Assembly: GCA_958295785.1 (NCBI GenBank)
Contig: OY282377.1
Span: forward strand, 5,210,896 to 5,274,895
Direction of reading: 5' to 3'
Source of the DNA: an uncultured Latescibacterota bacterium
GTDB taxonomy: Bacteria; Latescibacterota; UBA2968
DNA length: 64,000 nucleotides
Part shown: piece after piece, positions 40,999 to 48,971 of the stretch
Layout: every line of letters starts with the position of its first letter
Position numbering within the stretch: the stretch's first letter is position 1
Translations under genes and position numbers: made by a program
The notes under the pieces: generated by a model
Databases searched by the model: none
What the model saw: only the letters and a program-made list of their open reading frames with translations
What the model was told of the DNA's origin: nothing

Positions 40999-42405
40999 AT
41001 GAATATGGTGGTGATTTGCTGCGATACATTTCGCGCGGATATTGTTGGCGAGGGCAAAAAGTTGAGCCATGTGAAAACCCCGCATTTGGATCAACTCGCT
41101 TCTGACGGACTGGTTTTTGACCGCTGTTTTGCCGAAGGCTTGCCAACGATTCCGTTTCGGCGGTGCGTGTTCACGGGTATCCCGTCTTTTCCGTGGCGAT
41201 TCAACACGCCGAATGAAGGGCTTCAGCCCGCAGGCCAGGGCTGGCATCCCATCCCGCCAGAGCAAGATACATTGGCAGAACGCCTGCACGATGCGGGCGT
41301 TGTCCCGGGCTTGGTCGCAGACACGTATCACATGTTTAAGCCCACGCAGAATTTCACCCGGGGCTTTTTGTCCTGGCGATTTATTCGCGGGCAGGAACAA
41401 GATGGATATCGCTCAGGCCCCCTGTCGCGCATCGATCTCGCCGCGCATGTGCGGGATGGCGATGCCGATCCCAAAAAGCACGCGGTGATCGTGCAGTATT
41501 TGCTCAATATGCTGGACAGGCAAGAGGGCGAAGAAAATTATCTCGCCGCACAAGTGTTCCGCGAGGCGTCGCAATGGGTGGAGGACAATGCGCGAAACAA
41601 GCCGTTTTTTTTGTGGATCGACAGCTTTAGCCCGCACGAGTTGTGGGATCCGCCCCGGCAGTATGCCGATGCGTATTTTTCCGATCCTTCGGTGAAGGAT
41701 TACATCCACCACAGCGCGTTGCATGTGCCCGAGGCCACAGATGCGGAAATCGAGCGTACAAAGGCGTTGTACATGGGTTATGTCACCTTTGTGGATCGCT
41801 GGATAGGGCATTTGCTGGAGACCATTGATCGGCTGAATTTGCGAGACGATACTGTGGTGATGTTCATTTCTGATCACGGCACGCAACTGATGGACAAAGG
41901 GCGGTTTGGCAAGGGGGGCAACGCGCTGTTTCCCTTTAATACGCAGATCAACTGGATCGTTCGGCATCCGGATGGGCCGTGCGGGCAACGCACGGATATC
42001 TGGACGCAAAATCAGGACATCACCCCGACCATTCTCAATTTGCTTTCCGTTGACCATGACGCGATAGATGGGTTCGATGCGTGGGCTTGTGCGACAGGTG
42101 GGGCCGAACCCGCTCGGGATTATATTACAACGGGCTGGGGCACGAATTTCAATGTGCGGGATGATCGCTTCAGCGTTCACATGGATGTGGGGACAAGCGA
42201 TCTAGAGGTTGTGGTTCACGATCTGCACGCCGATGCCGACGAAGCACATCCCCTGACCGATCCGCCCAATGAGGTGGTCGTGCGAGCCATAGAACGAGCG
42301 CGTTCCACAATTGGCGATTTCCCCGATGTATTCAGCCAATACAGACAGCGACACGCAGCGCGGGCCATGCGAACGTTTCTGAGCAAATACAATTTGGGTG
42401 GATAA
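40999..42405 (+). CDS. Sulfatase-superfamily hydrolase with Thr in the nucleophile position
   Basis: 468 residues; CGAGGAGG lies 8 nt before the ATG. Metal site CCDTFRAD (D9) and FISDHGTQLMDKGRFGKGG near 290 are typical of the superfamily. The nucleophile motif, C/S-x-P-x-R in sulfatases, reads T50-I-P52-F-R54 (GLPTIPFRRCVFTG), so no formylglycine can form there. Thr is the nucleophile in related phosphodiesterases (NPP branch), so phosphate- or phosphonate-ester cleavage is a possibility. No signal peptide. Its transcript may start far upstream behind the microsatellite. Confidence 0.8.
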   Translation: MNMVVICCDTFRADIVGEGKKLSHVKTPHLDQLASDGLVFDRCFAEGLPTIPFRRCVFTGIPSFPWRFNTPNEGLQPAGQGWHPIPPEQDTLAERLHDAGVVPGLVADTYHMFKPTQNFTRGFLSWRFIRGQEQDGYRSGPLSRIDLAAHVRDGDADPKKHAVIVQYLLNMLDRQEGEENYLAAQVFREASQWVEDNARNKPFFLWIDSFSPHELWDPPRQYADAYFSDPSVKDYIHHSALHVPEATDAEIERTKALYMGYVTFVDRWIGHLLETIDRLNLRDDTVVMFISDHGTQLMDKGRFGKGGNALFPFNTQINWIVRHPDGPCGQRTDIWTQNQDITPTILNLLSVDHDAIDGFDAWACATGGAEPARDYITTGWGTNFNVRDDRFSVHMDVGTSDLEVVVHDLHADADEAHPLTDPPNEVVVRAIERARSTIGDFPDVFSQYRQRHAARAMRTFLSKYNLGG

Positions 42406-42487
42406 AACGAGATGGAAGTTTAGCCACAAAAGGCACGAGCGGGGTACAACTGGCGATAGCCCGTTCAAAGGCACAAAAGGCGCGTGT

Positions 42488-42514
42488 GTGTAGGGGCGAT
42501 GCCCCGTGCTCGCC
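42488..42514 (-). repeat. Palindromic element copy
   Basis: TGTAGGGGCGATGCCCCGTG then CTCGCCC; close to the copy at 21591, including its AAAGATACAAG right flank, so flanks were duplicated too. Confidence 0.8.
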
Positions 42515-42605
42515 CAAAGATACAAGAAGCAGTGGTCAGTGGTCAGTGGTCGGTCCACTCACAACCACCCCAAAGGCAATCATGGATGAAATGGATTGCC
42601 CGGAA

Positions 42606-42634
42606 TGTAGGGGCGGTGTCCCCGTGCCCGCCCG
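42606..42634 (-). repeat. Palindromic element copy
   Basis: TGTAGGGGCGGTGTCCCCGT then GCCCGCCCG. Confidence 0.8.
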
Positions 42635-42704
42635 AAGCGAAAAGCAATCACATAAGAACACAGATGAAAGGCGAGAGGCAAGTGCAGAGGGCAAAAAAAT
42701 AAAA

Positions 42705-42732
42705 TGTAGGGGCGTTGCCCCCGTGCTCGCCC
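42705..42732 (-). repeat. Palindromic element copy
   Basis: TGTAGGGGCGTTGCCCCCGT then GCTCGCCC; it ends 16 bp before the CsiD-like start, so its hairpin could affect that gene's translation start region. Confidence 0.8.
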
Positions 42733-42748
42733 GTGGAAAGGAGAGACA

Positions 42749-43639
42749 TTGAACTATGCGATTGAACAACATCTCGATCACCATCGCCTGCATCACATCA
42801 CCATTGGCACCGATGCCGCGGCGAGATTTGTGCGCGAGGTCGCAGATTTGTCTGAACAGCGATTGACATACATGCCCTATTTGCGATTGATCGCCGCCGA
42901 TAGCCTGCAACAAATCGTCGGCGTGGATTTTGCCGTGCAAATCAACGCGCTGGTGAGAGACCGCGCAACGGGCGGGTTCACCCTTGCGGTCGAGGGCGGG
43001 TTCGAGACGATGGATCAGCGCGTGGCATTTGGCACAGCGGTTTCGCACCTGATCGGGATGCCCAATTTTGACGATATGACCGGGAATTATTACGCCTGTT
43101 TTGAGGTGCGGGATACGGACGACAGCGATTCGTATTTGCGCCAAGCCTATCGCCTGTTCACGCTCCACACCGATGGCACGTACATCCGCGAGCGCACCGA
43201 TTGGATTTTGATGATGAAGATGGCCGAGCGCGATGCGGTGGGTGGCGAATCGCGCCTGCTACATTTGGACGATTGGGAGGCGTTGGAGCACTATGCCCGG
43301 CATCCGCTGGCCGCGTTGCCCATGACCTATCAATCGCCGCCGAGTAAGAATTATCCCGTAGTGATGGAGAAGCCGACGTTCTACGAACATCATGGCAAAG
43401 CCTGCGTGTGTTTTATCGATCAATTTGTGTATCCCAAAACCATCTCTCAGGCCCGATACCTGCGCGATCTGTCCGATTCGATGGAAGCGTCGTCTGGGGT
43501 AGTCTCGTTGCCCTTGCCGCCCGATCACCTCGTAGTGCTCAACAACCATTTCTGGCTACACGGGCGCGAGGCGTTTGAAAAACACCCCGACCTCTACCGC
43601 CTGTTGATGCGGCAACGGGGCTATTTTAGAGAGGAATGA
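42749..43639 (+). CDS. glaH: CsiD/GlaH-family glutarate 2-hydroxylase (Fe(II)/2-oxoglutarate)
   Basis: 296 residues, TTG start with AAAGGAGAGAC before it. CsiD landmarks run through the chain: VSHLIGMPNFDDMTGNYYA, SDSYLRQAYRLFTLHTDGTY with H140-T-D142 iron ligands, TDWILMMKMAE, LLHLDDWEALEH, FIDQFVYPKT and NNHFWLHGREAF with distal H271. GlaH hydroxylates glutarate to L-2-hydroxyglutarate in lysine catabolism. The usual partner lhgO and upstream gabDT genes are not in the window, so the pathway is elsewhere or the enzyme works on another diacid. Confidence 0.85.
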   Translation: MNYAIEQHLDHHRLHHITIGTDAAARFVREVADLSEQRLTYMPYLRLIAADSLQQIVGVDFAVQINALVRDRATGGFTLAVEGGFETMDQRVAFGTAVSHLIGMPNFDDMTGNYYACFEVRDTDDSDSYLRQAYRLFTLHTDGTYIRERTDWILMMKMAERDAVGGESRLLHLDDWEALEHYARHPLAALPMTYQSPPSKNYPVVMEKPTFYEHHGKACVCFIDQFVYPKTISQARYLRDLSDSMEASSGVVSLPLPPDHLVVLNNHFWLHGREAFEKHPDLYRLLMRQRGYFREE

Positions 43640-43687
43640 CTGGACGAATTGTTAGGGCTTGTTTTTATGGACAAAAAGGATATTTTA

Positions 43688-44005
43688 ATGGGACCGGGAC
43701 AAAGGGAAGGAAAATTAAAGGAAACAAATGAATATATCGGATGGTTTGATGGTTTGCGGGATGAAAGGTAAAAGGGGCTATTCGGGCAAGGGTTCGTCAG
43801 GTTTCGATGGGAAATTGGGGAGATTGGAAACATGTAGGAGAGGAGGTTTTTGAGTTCCGTATTCATCGCAGGCCCGGTTATCGGGTATATTTTACTTTGC
43901 ATGGGGGGCATTAGTTTTGCTTTTGGGGGGTACGAAAGGGGCGAGAAGGGTACACAAAAGGATATTGGAAAGGCGCAGGAATTGGCGCGTGATTTGAGGA
44001 GGTAG
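43688..44005 (+). pseudogene. HigB/RelE-type toxin (Gp49-like) with three -1 frameshifts
   Basis: Homology is spread over three frames: KETNEYIGWFDGLRDER, then GAIRARVRQVSMGNWGDWKH and VGEEVFEFRIHRRPGYRVYF, then LVLLLGGTKGA and TQKDIGKAQELARDLRR with TAG at 44003. The shape matches the ~100-residue addiction-module toxins of the RelE/HigB superfamily. Each frame change is cured by adding one G to a run of Gs (near 43768, 43907 and 43948). Either the gene is dead or the runs are consensus errors. The antitoxin-like gene starts 2 bp later. Confidence 0.7.
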
Positions 44006-44007
44006 AA

Positions 44008-44310
44008 ATGGCAAAAACACAGACGAGGCCGTGGGACCCGATTAGGGGGTTGGATACGGCAGAGGAAATTGTTGGGTATATTGATGAGGCTTTGGCGTTG
44101 GACGATTTGCAATTGTTTGAGGTTGTTTTGAAGGATATAGGGTGTGCTGTTGAGCGATATAAAGTTCAAAAGGAAGATATTATTCGAGTCGTTGAACATG
44201 TTGCTATTGAAAGTGAGAAGGTTCAAAAGCATAAGGACCGTATTGTTGAGGCATGTGTTGGGCGTAAAGGGATTTTGAATGTTGTGCAGTCTTATACTAA
44301 GAAGCCCTAA
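44008..44310 (+). CDS. HigA-like antitoxin candidate
   Basis: 100 residues. The N-terminus TRPWDPIRGLDTAEEIVGYI with DEALALDD is the opening of HigA/DNA-binding addiction antitoxins (WDPxxxL...I..YL..AL..DD). The usual following helix-turn-helix (IARxTGLSREsLYK) is not seen; the C-terminal ~55 residues are Lys/Val-rich and unlike the family, so the end may be altered. The plus strand here is strikingly poor in C. Adjacent to the broken HigB-like gene. Confidence 0.55.
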   Translation: MAKTQTRPWDPIRGLDTAEEIVGYIDEALALDDLQLFEVVLKDIGCAVERYKVQKEDIIRVVEHVAIESEKVQKHKDRIVEACVGRKGILNVVQSYTKKP

Positions 44311-44475
44311 CAAAAGAAATCAAGCGTCTGAAACAGATGAGTGAACAGCCGATGGAGAGGAACGCCTCATGGATGTCCGCTCTGCGCTCGTCGCGCACCC
44401 GCAGTCGCGGAACTGGCGGAGCCAGGCCAGAGTCCGCTCAACGACCCACCGGAAGGAAAAAAAGAAAGGAAACGC

Positions 44476-44727
44476 ATGCCTATCCCCATCATTGACCCGT
44501 CACAAGCCACCACTAACGAAAGACTGACAAAGCTGGAAGCGATTGCCGAACAACACACACTCGCCCTTGCCGAGATCAAAGCACATATCGCAAGGGTTGA
44601 AGATCGCATCGCGAGGGTAGAAGATCACATGCAAAAGTCTTTTCGTTGGCTCGTTGGGATTCTCTTTACAATACTTCTCGCCATCTTGGGCGCGACAGTG
44701 ACTATTTTGCTGAACTTGCCCAAGTAA
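44476..44727 (+). CDS. Array unit 1: coiled-coil tail-anchored membrane protein, 83 aa
   Basis: Starts MPIPIIDPSQATTNERLTKL; the longer frame from 44341 is spacer. A conserved N-terminus (1-27), a helical coiled-coil segment (28-56) with one IARVEDR heptad module duplicated, then the helix WLVGILFTILLAILGATVTI (57-76) and LLNLPK end. Predicted to be a tail-anchored inner-membrane protein with the coiled coil in the cytoplasm. Function unknown. Confidence 0.85.
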   Translation: MPIPIIDPSQATTNERLTKLEAIAEQHTLALAEIKAHIARVEDRIARVEDHMQKSFRWLVGILFTILLAILGATVTILLNLPK

Positions 44728-44775
44728 CCCCCTCACCCCATCGCACATCCTGTATCCTCAAAAAAAAAGAAACGC

Positions 44776-45018
44776 ATGCCTATCCCCATCATCGACCCGT
44801 CACAAGCCACCACTAACGAAAGACTGGCAAGGCTTGAAGCGATTGCCGAACAACATAAGCAAGGCTTGATCAGTCTTGAAGATCGCATGGACAAGCGCAT
44901 GTCCAATATTGAAGATCACATGCAAAAGTCTTTTCGTTGGCTCGTTGGGATTCTCTTTACAATACTTCTCGCCATCTTGGGTGCGACGGTGACTATTTTG
45001 CTGAACTTGCCCAAGTAA
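44776..45018 (+). CDS. Array unit 2: 80 aa
   Basis: Same ends as unit 1. After IAEQH the 14-residue stretch found in unit 5 is replaced by KQGLISL (7), followed by the hendecad MDKRMSNIEDH. The only unit with a distinct coiled-coil sequence, so it may pair differently. Confidence 0.85.
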   Translation: MPIPIIDPSQATTNERLARLEAIAEQHKQGLISLEDRMDKRMSNIEDHMQKSFRWLVGILFTILLAILGATVTILLNLPK

Positions 45019-45076
45019 CCCCCTCACCCCATCGCCCCTCCCTGTGTATCCGTAAAGTAAAAAATAAAGGAAACGC

Positions 45077-45361
45077 ATGCCTATCCCCATCATTGACCCG
45101 TCACAAGCCACCACTAACGAAAGACTGACAGGGCTTGAAGCGATTGCCGAACAACACACACTCGCCCTTGCCGAGATCAAAGCACATATCGCAAGGGTTG
45201 AAGATCGCATGGACAAGCGCATGTCCAATATTGAAGATCGCATCGCGAGGGTAGAAGATCACATGCAAAAGTCTTTTGGTTGGCTCGTTGGGATTCTCTT
45301 TACAATTCTCCTCGCCATCTTGGGCGCGACGGTGACTATTTTGCTGAACTTGCCCAAGTAA
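45077..45361 (+). CDS. Array unit 3: 94 aa, longest coiled coil
   Basis: Carries both modules: heptad IARVEDR twice around the hendecad MDKRMSNIEDR. It is 18 residues (7+11) longer than unit 4. Reads FGWLVG rather than FRWLVG before the membrane helix, as does unit 5. Confidence 0.85.
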   Translation: MPIPIIDPSQATTNERLTGLEAIAEQHTLALAEIKAHIARVEDRMDKRMSNIEDRIARVEDHMQKSFGWLVGILFTILLAILGATVTILLNLPK

Positions 45362-45418
45362 TCTCCTTACCCCATCGCACATCCCTGTGTATCCGTAAGG
45401 TAAAAAAAAAGGAAACGC

Positions 45419-45649
45419 ATGCCTATCCCCATCATTGACCCGTCACAAGCCACCACTAACGAAAGACTGGCAAGGCTTGAAGCGATTGCCGAACAACACA
45501 CACTCGCCCTTGCCGAGATCAAAGCACATATCGTAAGGGTTGAAGATCACATGCAAAAGTCTTTTCGTTGGCTCGTTGGGATTCTCTTTACAATACTTCT
45601 CGCCATCTTGGGCGCGACAGTGACTATTTTGCTGAACTTGCCCAAGTAA
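45419..45649 (+). CDS. Array unit 4: 76 aa, shortest
   Basis: Minimal coiled coil HTLALAEIKAHIVRVEDHMQ without extra modules; one substitution (V for A) in the heptad. Its membrane helix and tail are identical to unit 1. Confidence 0.85.
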   Translation: MPIPIIDPSQATTNERLARLEAIAEQHTLALAEIKAHIVRVEDHMQKSFRWLVGILFTILLAILGATVTILLNLPK

Positions 45650-45696
45650 CCCCCTCACCCCATCGCACATCCTGTATCCTGAAAAAAAAGAAACGC

Positions 45697-45960
45697 ATGC
45701 CTATCCCCATCATTGACCCGTCACAAGCCACCACCAACGAAAGACTGGCAAGGCTTGAAGTGATTGCCGAACAACACACACTCGCCCTTGCCGAGATCAA
45801 AGCACATATCGCAAGGGTTGAAGATCGCATGGACAAGCGCATGTCCAATATTGAAGATCACATGCAAAAGTCTTTTGGTTGGCTCGTTGGGATTCTCTTT
45901 ACAATTCTCCTCGCCATCTTGGGCGCGACAGTGACTATTTTGCTGAACTTGCCCAAGTAA
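45697..45960 (+). CDS. Array unit 5: 87 aa
   Basis: Equals unit 4 plus one 11-residue module MDKRMSNIEDH. A longer frame from 45568 runs through unit 4 and its spacer and is rejected as a start. LEVIAEQH in place of LEAIAEQH. A strong terminator follows the array. Confidence 0.85.
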   Translation: MPIPIIDPSQATTNERLARLEVIAEQHTLALAEIKAHIARVEDRMDKRMSNIEDHMQKSFGWLVGILFTILLAILGATVTILLNLPK

Positions 45961-46013
45961 CTCCCTCACCCCATCGCCCCTCCCTGTGTATCCGTAAAAA
46001 AAAGAACCCCATA

Positions 46014-46054
46014 CCAAAAGGTCTCGTTCCAAATGCCGGAATGAGACCTTTTGG
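46014..46054. terminator. Bidirectional terminator after the array
   Basis: CCAAAAGGTCTCGTTCC (46014-46030) pairs with GGAATGAGACCTTTTGG (46038-46054), 7-nt loop. Between the array (plus) and the beta-helix protein gene (minus). Confidence 0.85.
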
Positions 46055-46081
46055 GCATTAAAAACACCCCTGACCACTGCT

Positions 46082-48613
46082 TTAATTCGGCGTGGGAAAA
46101 GGTGGGAGCGGCGTATTGCGGAGGGTATCCCATTGTGTGCGGAGGGCGTTGAGCCATGGGGGAAGGGTTTGAAGGCGCGATTCGAGTTGGGCTTCAAAGA
46201 GCGATTCCGGCTCAACTGGGCTACCATTGGATTCGAGCACTTGGAGCGCGCCTGTGTTAAACGTGGCGGGGTCCCCGTGAAAGCCGACGATGATGGGTTG
46301 CACAAACCGGTCGCGCGCATTGCCCGGCCGCCAAAAATCGTAGTGCGTCAGATTGCCCCGATGGTTGAAATTCCAGAGGACGTAATGCTTGAGGTGATTG
46401 GGAAAATTGGCGATAGACGCGCCGCTGCCATACAAAATCCCGCCGTTGACGCGGTCGAGCAAGTTGGCATAGGGTTGGGCGCCGTGCGCGTCGATGCGCT
46501 GATCGGGTTGCATGTCATAACGCCAATACACCGTGCCGACCGAGCGGCTGCTCGTGCCCGGCCCGTGCCAATGGCCCGATCGGTCTTCTGATAGCCCGAT
46601 CCACACGCCGTAACCGCCATTGCTGGCAATGGACGAATGCCCCCTGTTGCCGGCTTGCGTGACGTGATAGACCGATACGGCAGAACTCGACCCGATGTGC
46701 AGGGCGCGGTTGCAGTTGATGAAAGAAACGCGCCGAATCCAGGAATTGACGCATCGGTTGAGCTGGAGCAAACTCCAGCCGCCGTCGTGGATGGCGTCTT
46801 TGTGGTGGACAAATTCATCCAACCACGATCCGTGAAAGCCGATGTCCTCTATGCCGATTTCCGCGAGGTGCTGATATTCGCGCACGGTCCAGTTGTAATT
46901 GCGATTGACGTTTGTGTGCAGGGGTTCGTTGAGGCGAATCCGATTGCCCTGAATGTCGGCAATGCTGTGCTTTTCGCGCACTTGAATCCCATTGGCGATC
47001 ATGGTCGTCCAGATCGATTCCGCTCGGTGTGGCGCGAGGAACTCGGGAATTGCTGCGGTGCTGTTTGTATAAAGCGTAATCCATTGTCCGGGCGTGAGGT
47101 TGGAAGCGTTGTCTAAAATGAGATCAAAGGTTTCGCGGGCCGCGTTTTCCGCGATGTTCGCCAAGCGTCTGTCGCTCGTATTCGCGGGTTGGAAGATGAA
47201 CATGTAGGGCGATGTCCACAATTGATCGGGATTGGTCGGCGGCATGTGGTTGACCTGCCGGATGATGGTGCCCCTCGCTCGGCTGCCGCTTCCTCTGAGG
47301 ACGATGTTGTTGCCGCGGATGTAGATGGACTGGTTGTTGTCGGCGTCGGTATTGACCAAAAATTCCCCGGGCGGAAAGAAGACAATGCCGCCGTTGTTTT
47401 GCTCGGCAGCGCGAATGGCGCGTTGAATGGCGGGTTGGTCAGACAGGCCGTCATTGGGAATGGCGCCGTAATCCGCGACATTGAATACGTCGGCGCGAAT
47501 GTCGGGAACGGGTTTGCCGAAATAGTGATAGCCCGCGTAGGAAAAATCGGGCAAAATGGGTTCTGTGTTGTTCTGTTTGGCGGTTACAAATTGTTGCCAG
47601 GTGCGCGACTGGCCGGTTTGCGGGACGTAAGAAGTCCACTTGTTGCGCGTTTGGACAGAGCCCGCAACCTGCGCCCAAATTGGGATCGGGTAGGTCTCGG
47701 TTTGATCGCGTCCGGCGAGGAGCGTCTGGGGGATGGGCACGCGAATTTGCGTCGTCCCCGCGGGGACGGTGTGCGTGGATAAAATCTGCGCGTCGGCTCC
47801 CACCTCGATGATCAACGAGTCTGCGGTGTGATTTTCAAATGTGATGGGGATGTGCCACGCGTTGCCGTGCGATTCGAACCCGGCGGCGAAGACGAGAAAA
47901 TCGCCAAAACCAATGGCCCCGTCAGCATCGAAATCATAGGCCGGGTCGTAGGCCGGGTTGCCCCGCGCTGCGCCGAATTTCTTTCTAAAGAGAATGAAAT
48001 CGCCAAAGCCGACGGTGGCGTCGCCATCGAAATCGAGGCGGGCACTGCCGTCTGTTCCTTGCACGGGCGCATCGACTCGCCATGAAAAGGTCTGATCAAC
48101 CGTTGCGATGTGATCGATGAACAGGCGCGTCGTTGAATTTTGACGGGTGACGGTTCTAAATGTGATGTACCGCTTGTTGTAATCGGGTTGCCCTCCCCAG
48201 TCGTCGTATTGCGGTTTGCCCAGTTCCACAACCGCGAGTTGCCAACTCCGCGGCGGCGTTTGCCCCTCCCAGATCGTATAAACCGCTTCCATGCCCCCCA
48301 CCAACGGGTAGTTGCGAACCTTGATTTTCAAATCTTGCAGGCCAGTGCCCTCTGCTTTCCACCAGAAACTCAGGCTGTATTTGTCCGCGATGTTTTGCCC
48401 TGTCTGGCGGAAGTCGTAGGTCAAAAATCCGGTGCGGCCCGCTGGCATGGACGCCGCAATGGCAAAACGCCCCTCTGACGCATCTTTGGACAACTGGACA
48501 CTGCGGGGCCATCCCGATAGGCTTTCGCAACGGGTCAAGGTGTGAACGGGATCACTGGCAAAACAAGCGCGTGTCCACAAAAATGTAAGGGTGAGTATTA
48601 GGGTTAATCGCAT
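46082..48613 (-). CDS. Secreted beta-helix (pectate-lyase-superfamily, DUF4955-like) protein with dockerin-like repeats
   Basis: 843 residues from ATG 48613 with GGAGG 7 nt before. Signal peptide 1-20 (MRLTLILTLTFLWTRACFAS). Residues ~25-180 look like a carbohydrate-binding beta-sandwich. Two Asp-rich dockerin/EF-hand-like repeats follow: RLDFDGDATVGFGDFILF and DFDADGAIGFGDFLVF. The pectate-lyase-type start FNVADYGAIPNDGLSDQPAI (~390) opens a right-handed beta-helix with GGIVFFPPGEFLV and DIGFHGSWLDEFVHH. It probably binds or cleaves an acidic polysaccharide outside the cell. The catalytic residues are not identified. Confidence 0.82.
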   Translation of the reverse strand: MRLTLILTLTFLWTRACFASDPVHTLTRCESLSGWPRSVQLSKDASEGRFAIAASMPAGRTGFLTYDFRQTGQNIADKYSLSFWWKAEGTGLQDLKIKVRNYPLVGGMEAVYTIWEGQTPPRSWQLAVVELGKPQYDDWGGQPDYNKRYITFRTVTRQNSTTRLFIDHIATVDQTFSWRVDAPVQGTDGSARLDFDGDATVGFGDFILFRKKFGAARGNPAYDPAYDFDADGAIGFGDFLVFAAGFESHGNAWHIPITFENHTADSLIIEVGADAQILSTHTVPAGTTQIRVPIPQTLLAGRDQTETYPIPIWAQVAGSVQTRNKWTSYVPQTGQSRTWQQFVTAKQNNTEPILPDFSYAGYHYFGKPVPDIRADVFNVADYGAIPNDGLSDQPAIQRAIRAAEQNNGGIVFFPPGEFLVNTDADNNQSIYIRGNNIVLRGSGSRARGTIIRQVNHMPPTNPDQLWTSPYMFIFQPANTSDRRLANIAENAARETFDLILDNASNLTPGQWITLYTNSTAAIPEFLAPHRAESIWTTMIANGIQVREKHSIADIQGNRIRLNEPLHTNVNRNYNWTVREYQHLAEIGIEDIGFHGSWLDEFVHHKDAIHDGGWSLLQLNRCVNSWIRRVSFINCNRALHIGSSSAVSVYHVTQAGNRGHSSIASNGGYGVWIGLSEDRSGHWHGPGTSSRSVGTVYWRYDMQPDQRIDAHGAQPYANLLDRVNGGILYGSGASIANFPNHLKHYVLWNFNHRGNLTHYDFWRPGNARDRFVQPIIVGFHGDPATFNTGALQVLESNGSPVEPESLFEAQLESRLQTLPPWLNALRTQWDTLRNTPLPPFPTPN

Positions 48614-48680
48614 GGTCAATCCTCCGTAACGGCTTACAACTTCGACAGGAGTTTATCCCGATCCGCCTTGTATCTCGCCT

Positions 48681-48712
48681 TTTCGGGCGGGCACGGGGGC
48701 ACCGCCCCTACG
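48681..48712 (+). repeat. Palindromic element copy
   Basis: TCGGGCGGGCACGGGGGCAC then CGCCCCTACG, identical in its core to the copy at 2565. Confidence 0.85.
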
Positions 48713-48971
48713 TTTTTATTTTCGCATCTTTTTTTTCCTTCGTGGATCAAATCATCCGCAATCTAATATACCCATCAAAGCATGGGTTGGACAAGTGTTT
48801 TGCCAGATTGTCTGCTTGGGGACAGGCAGGCAGATCGGTCGGTGTCAAAATGGGCGGTTTTGTGGCGATATGTCAGCGGGGGCGTAGGGCATAAAATCAA
48901 AAAAAAGAAGTCAAAAATGTTAAAGCCTTAATTTACAGCGCGTTATGAAACACAAAAAAAATCACAAAGTT

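Larger units (their letters stand above)
42406..42748. other. Intergenic region rich in repeats
   Basis: Three minus-oriented palindromic elements within 250 bp (42488, 42606, 42705), a triple AGTGGTCAGTGGTCAGTGGTC run at ~42533, and the 16-bp word shared with 35923. No coding sequence seen; the short frames here are repeat-derived. Confidence 0.7.
44455..46004 (+). repeat. Tandem array of five ~0.3-kb gene units
   Basis: Five units start at ATG 44476, 44776, 45077, 45419 and 45697 (spacings 300, 301, 342, 278 bp). Each has an AAAGGAAACGC or AAAGAAACGC ribosome site, a 76-94-residue gene and a CCCTCACCCCATCGC trailer. Units differ mainly by whole 21- or 33-bp blocks within the coiled-coil coding part. 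No integrase or transposase is present. Confidence 0.95.

Noticed and set aside
43621-44313. A 230-codon open frame on the minus strand
   Set aside because: It is open only because the plus strand is C-poor (few stop triplets on the other strand); the product is low-complexity Ser/Pro/Asn-rich, and the plus strand carries recognisable HigB-HigA-like sequence.
44455-46004. CRISPR or a single repeat-rich gene
   Set aside because: Units are ~300 bp, each with its own ribosome site, start and stop; repeats are coding and there are no short regular spacers or cas genes.
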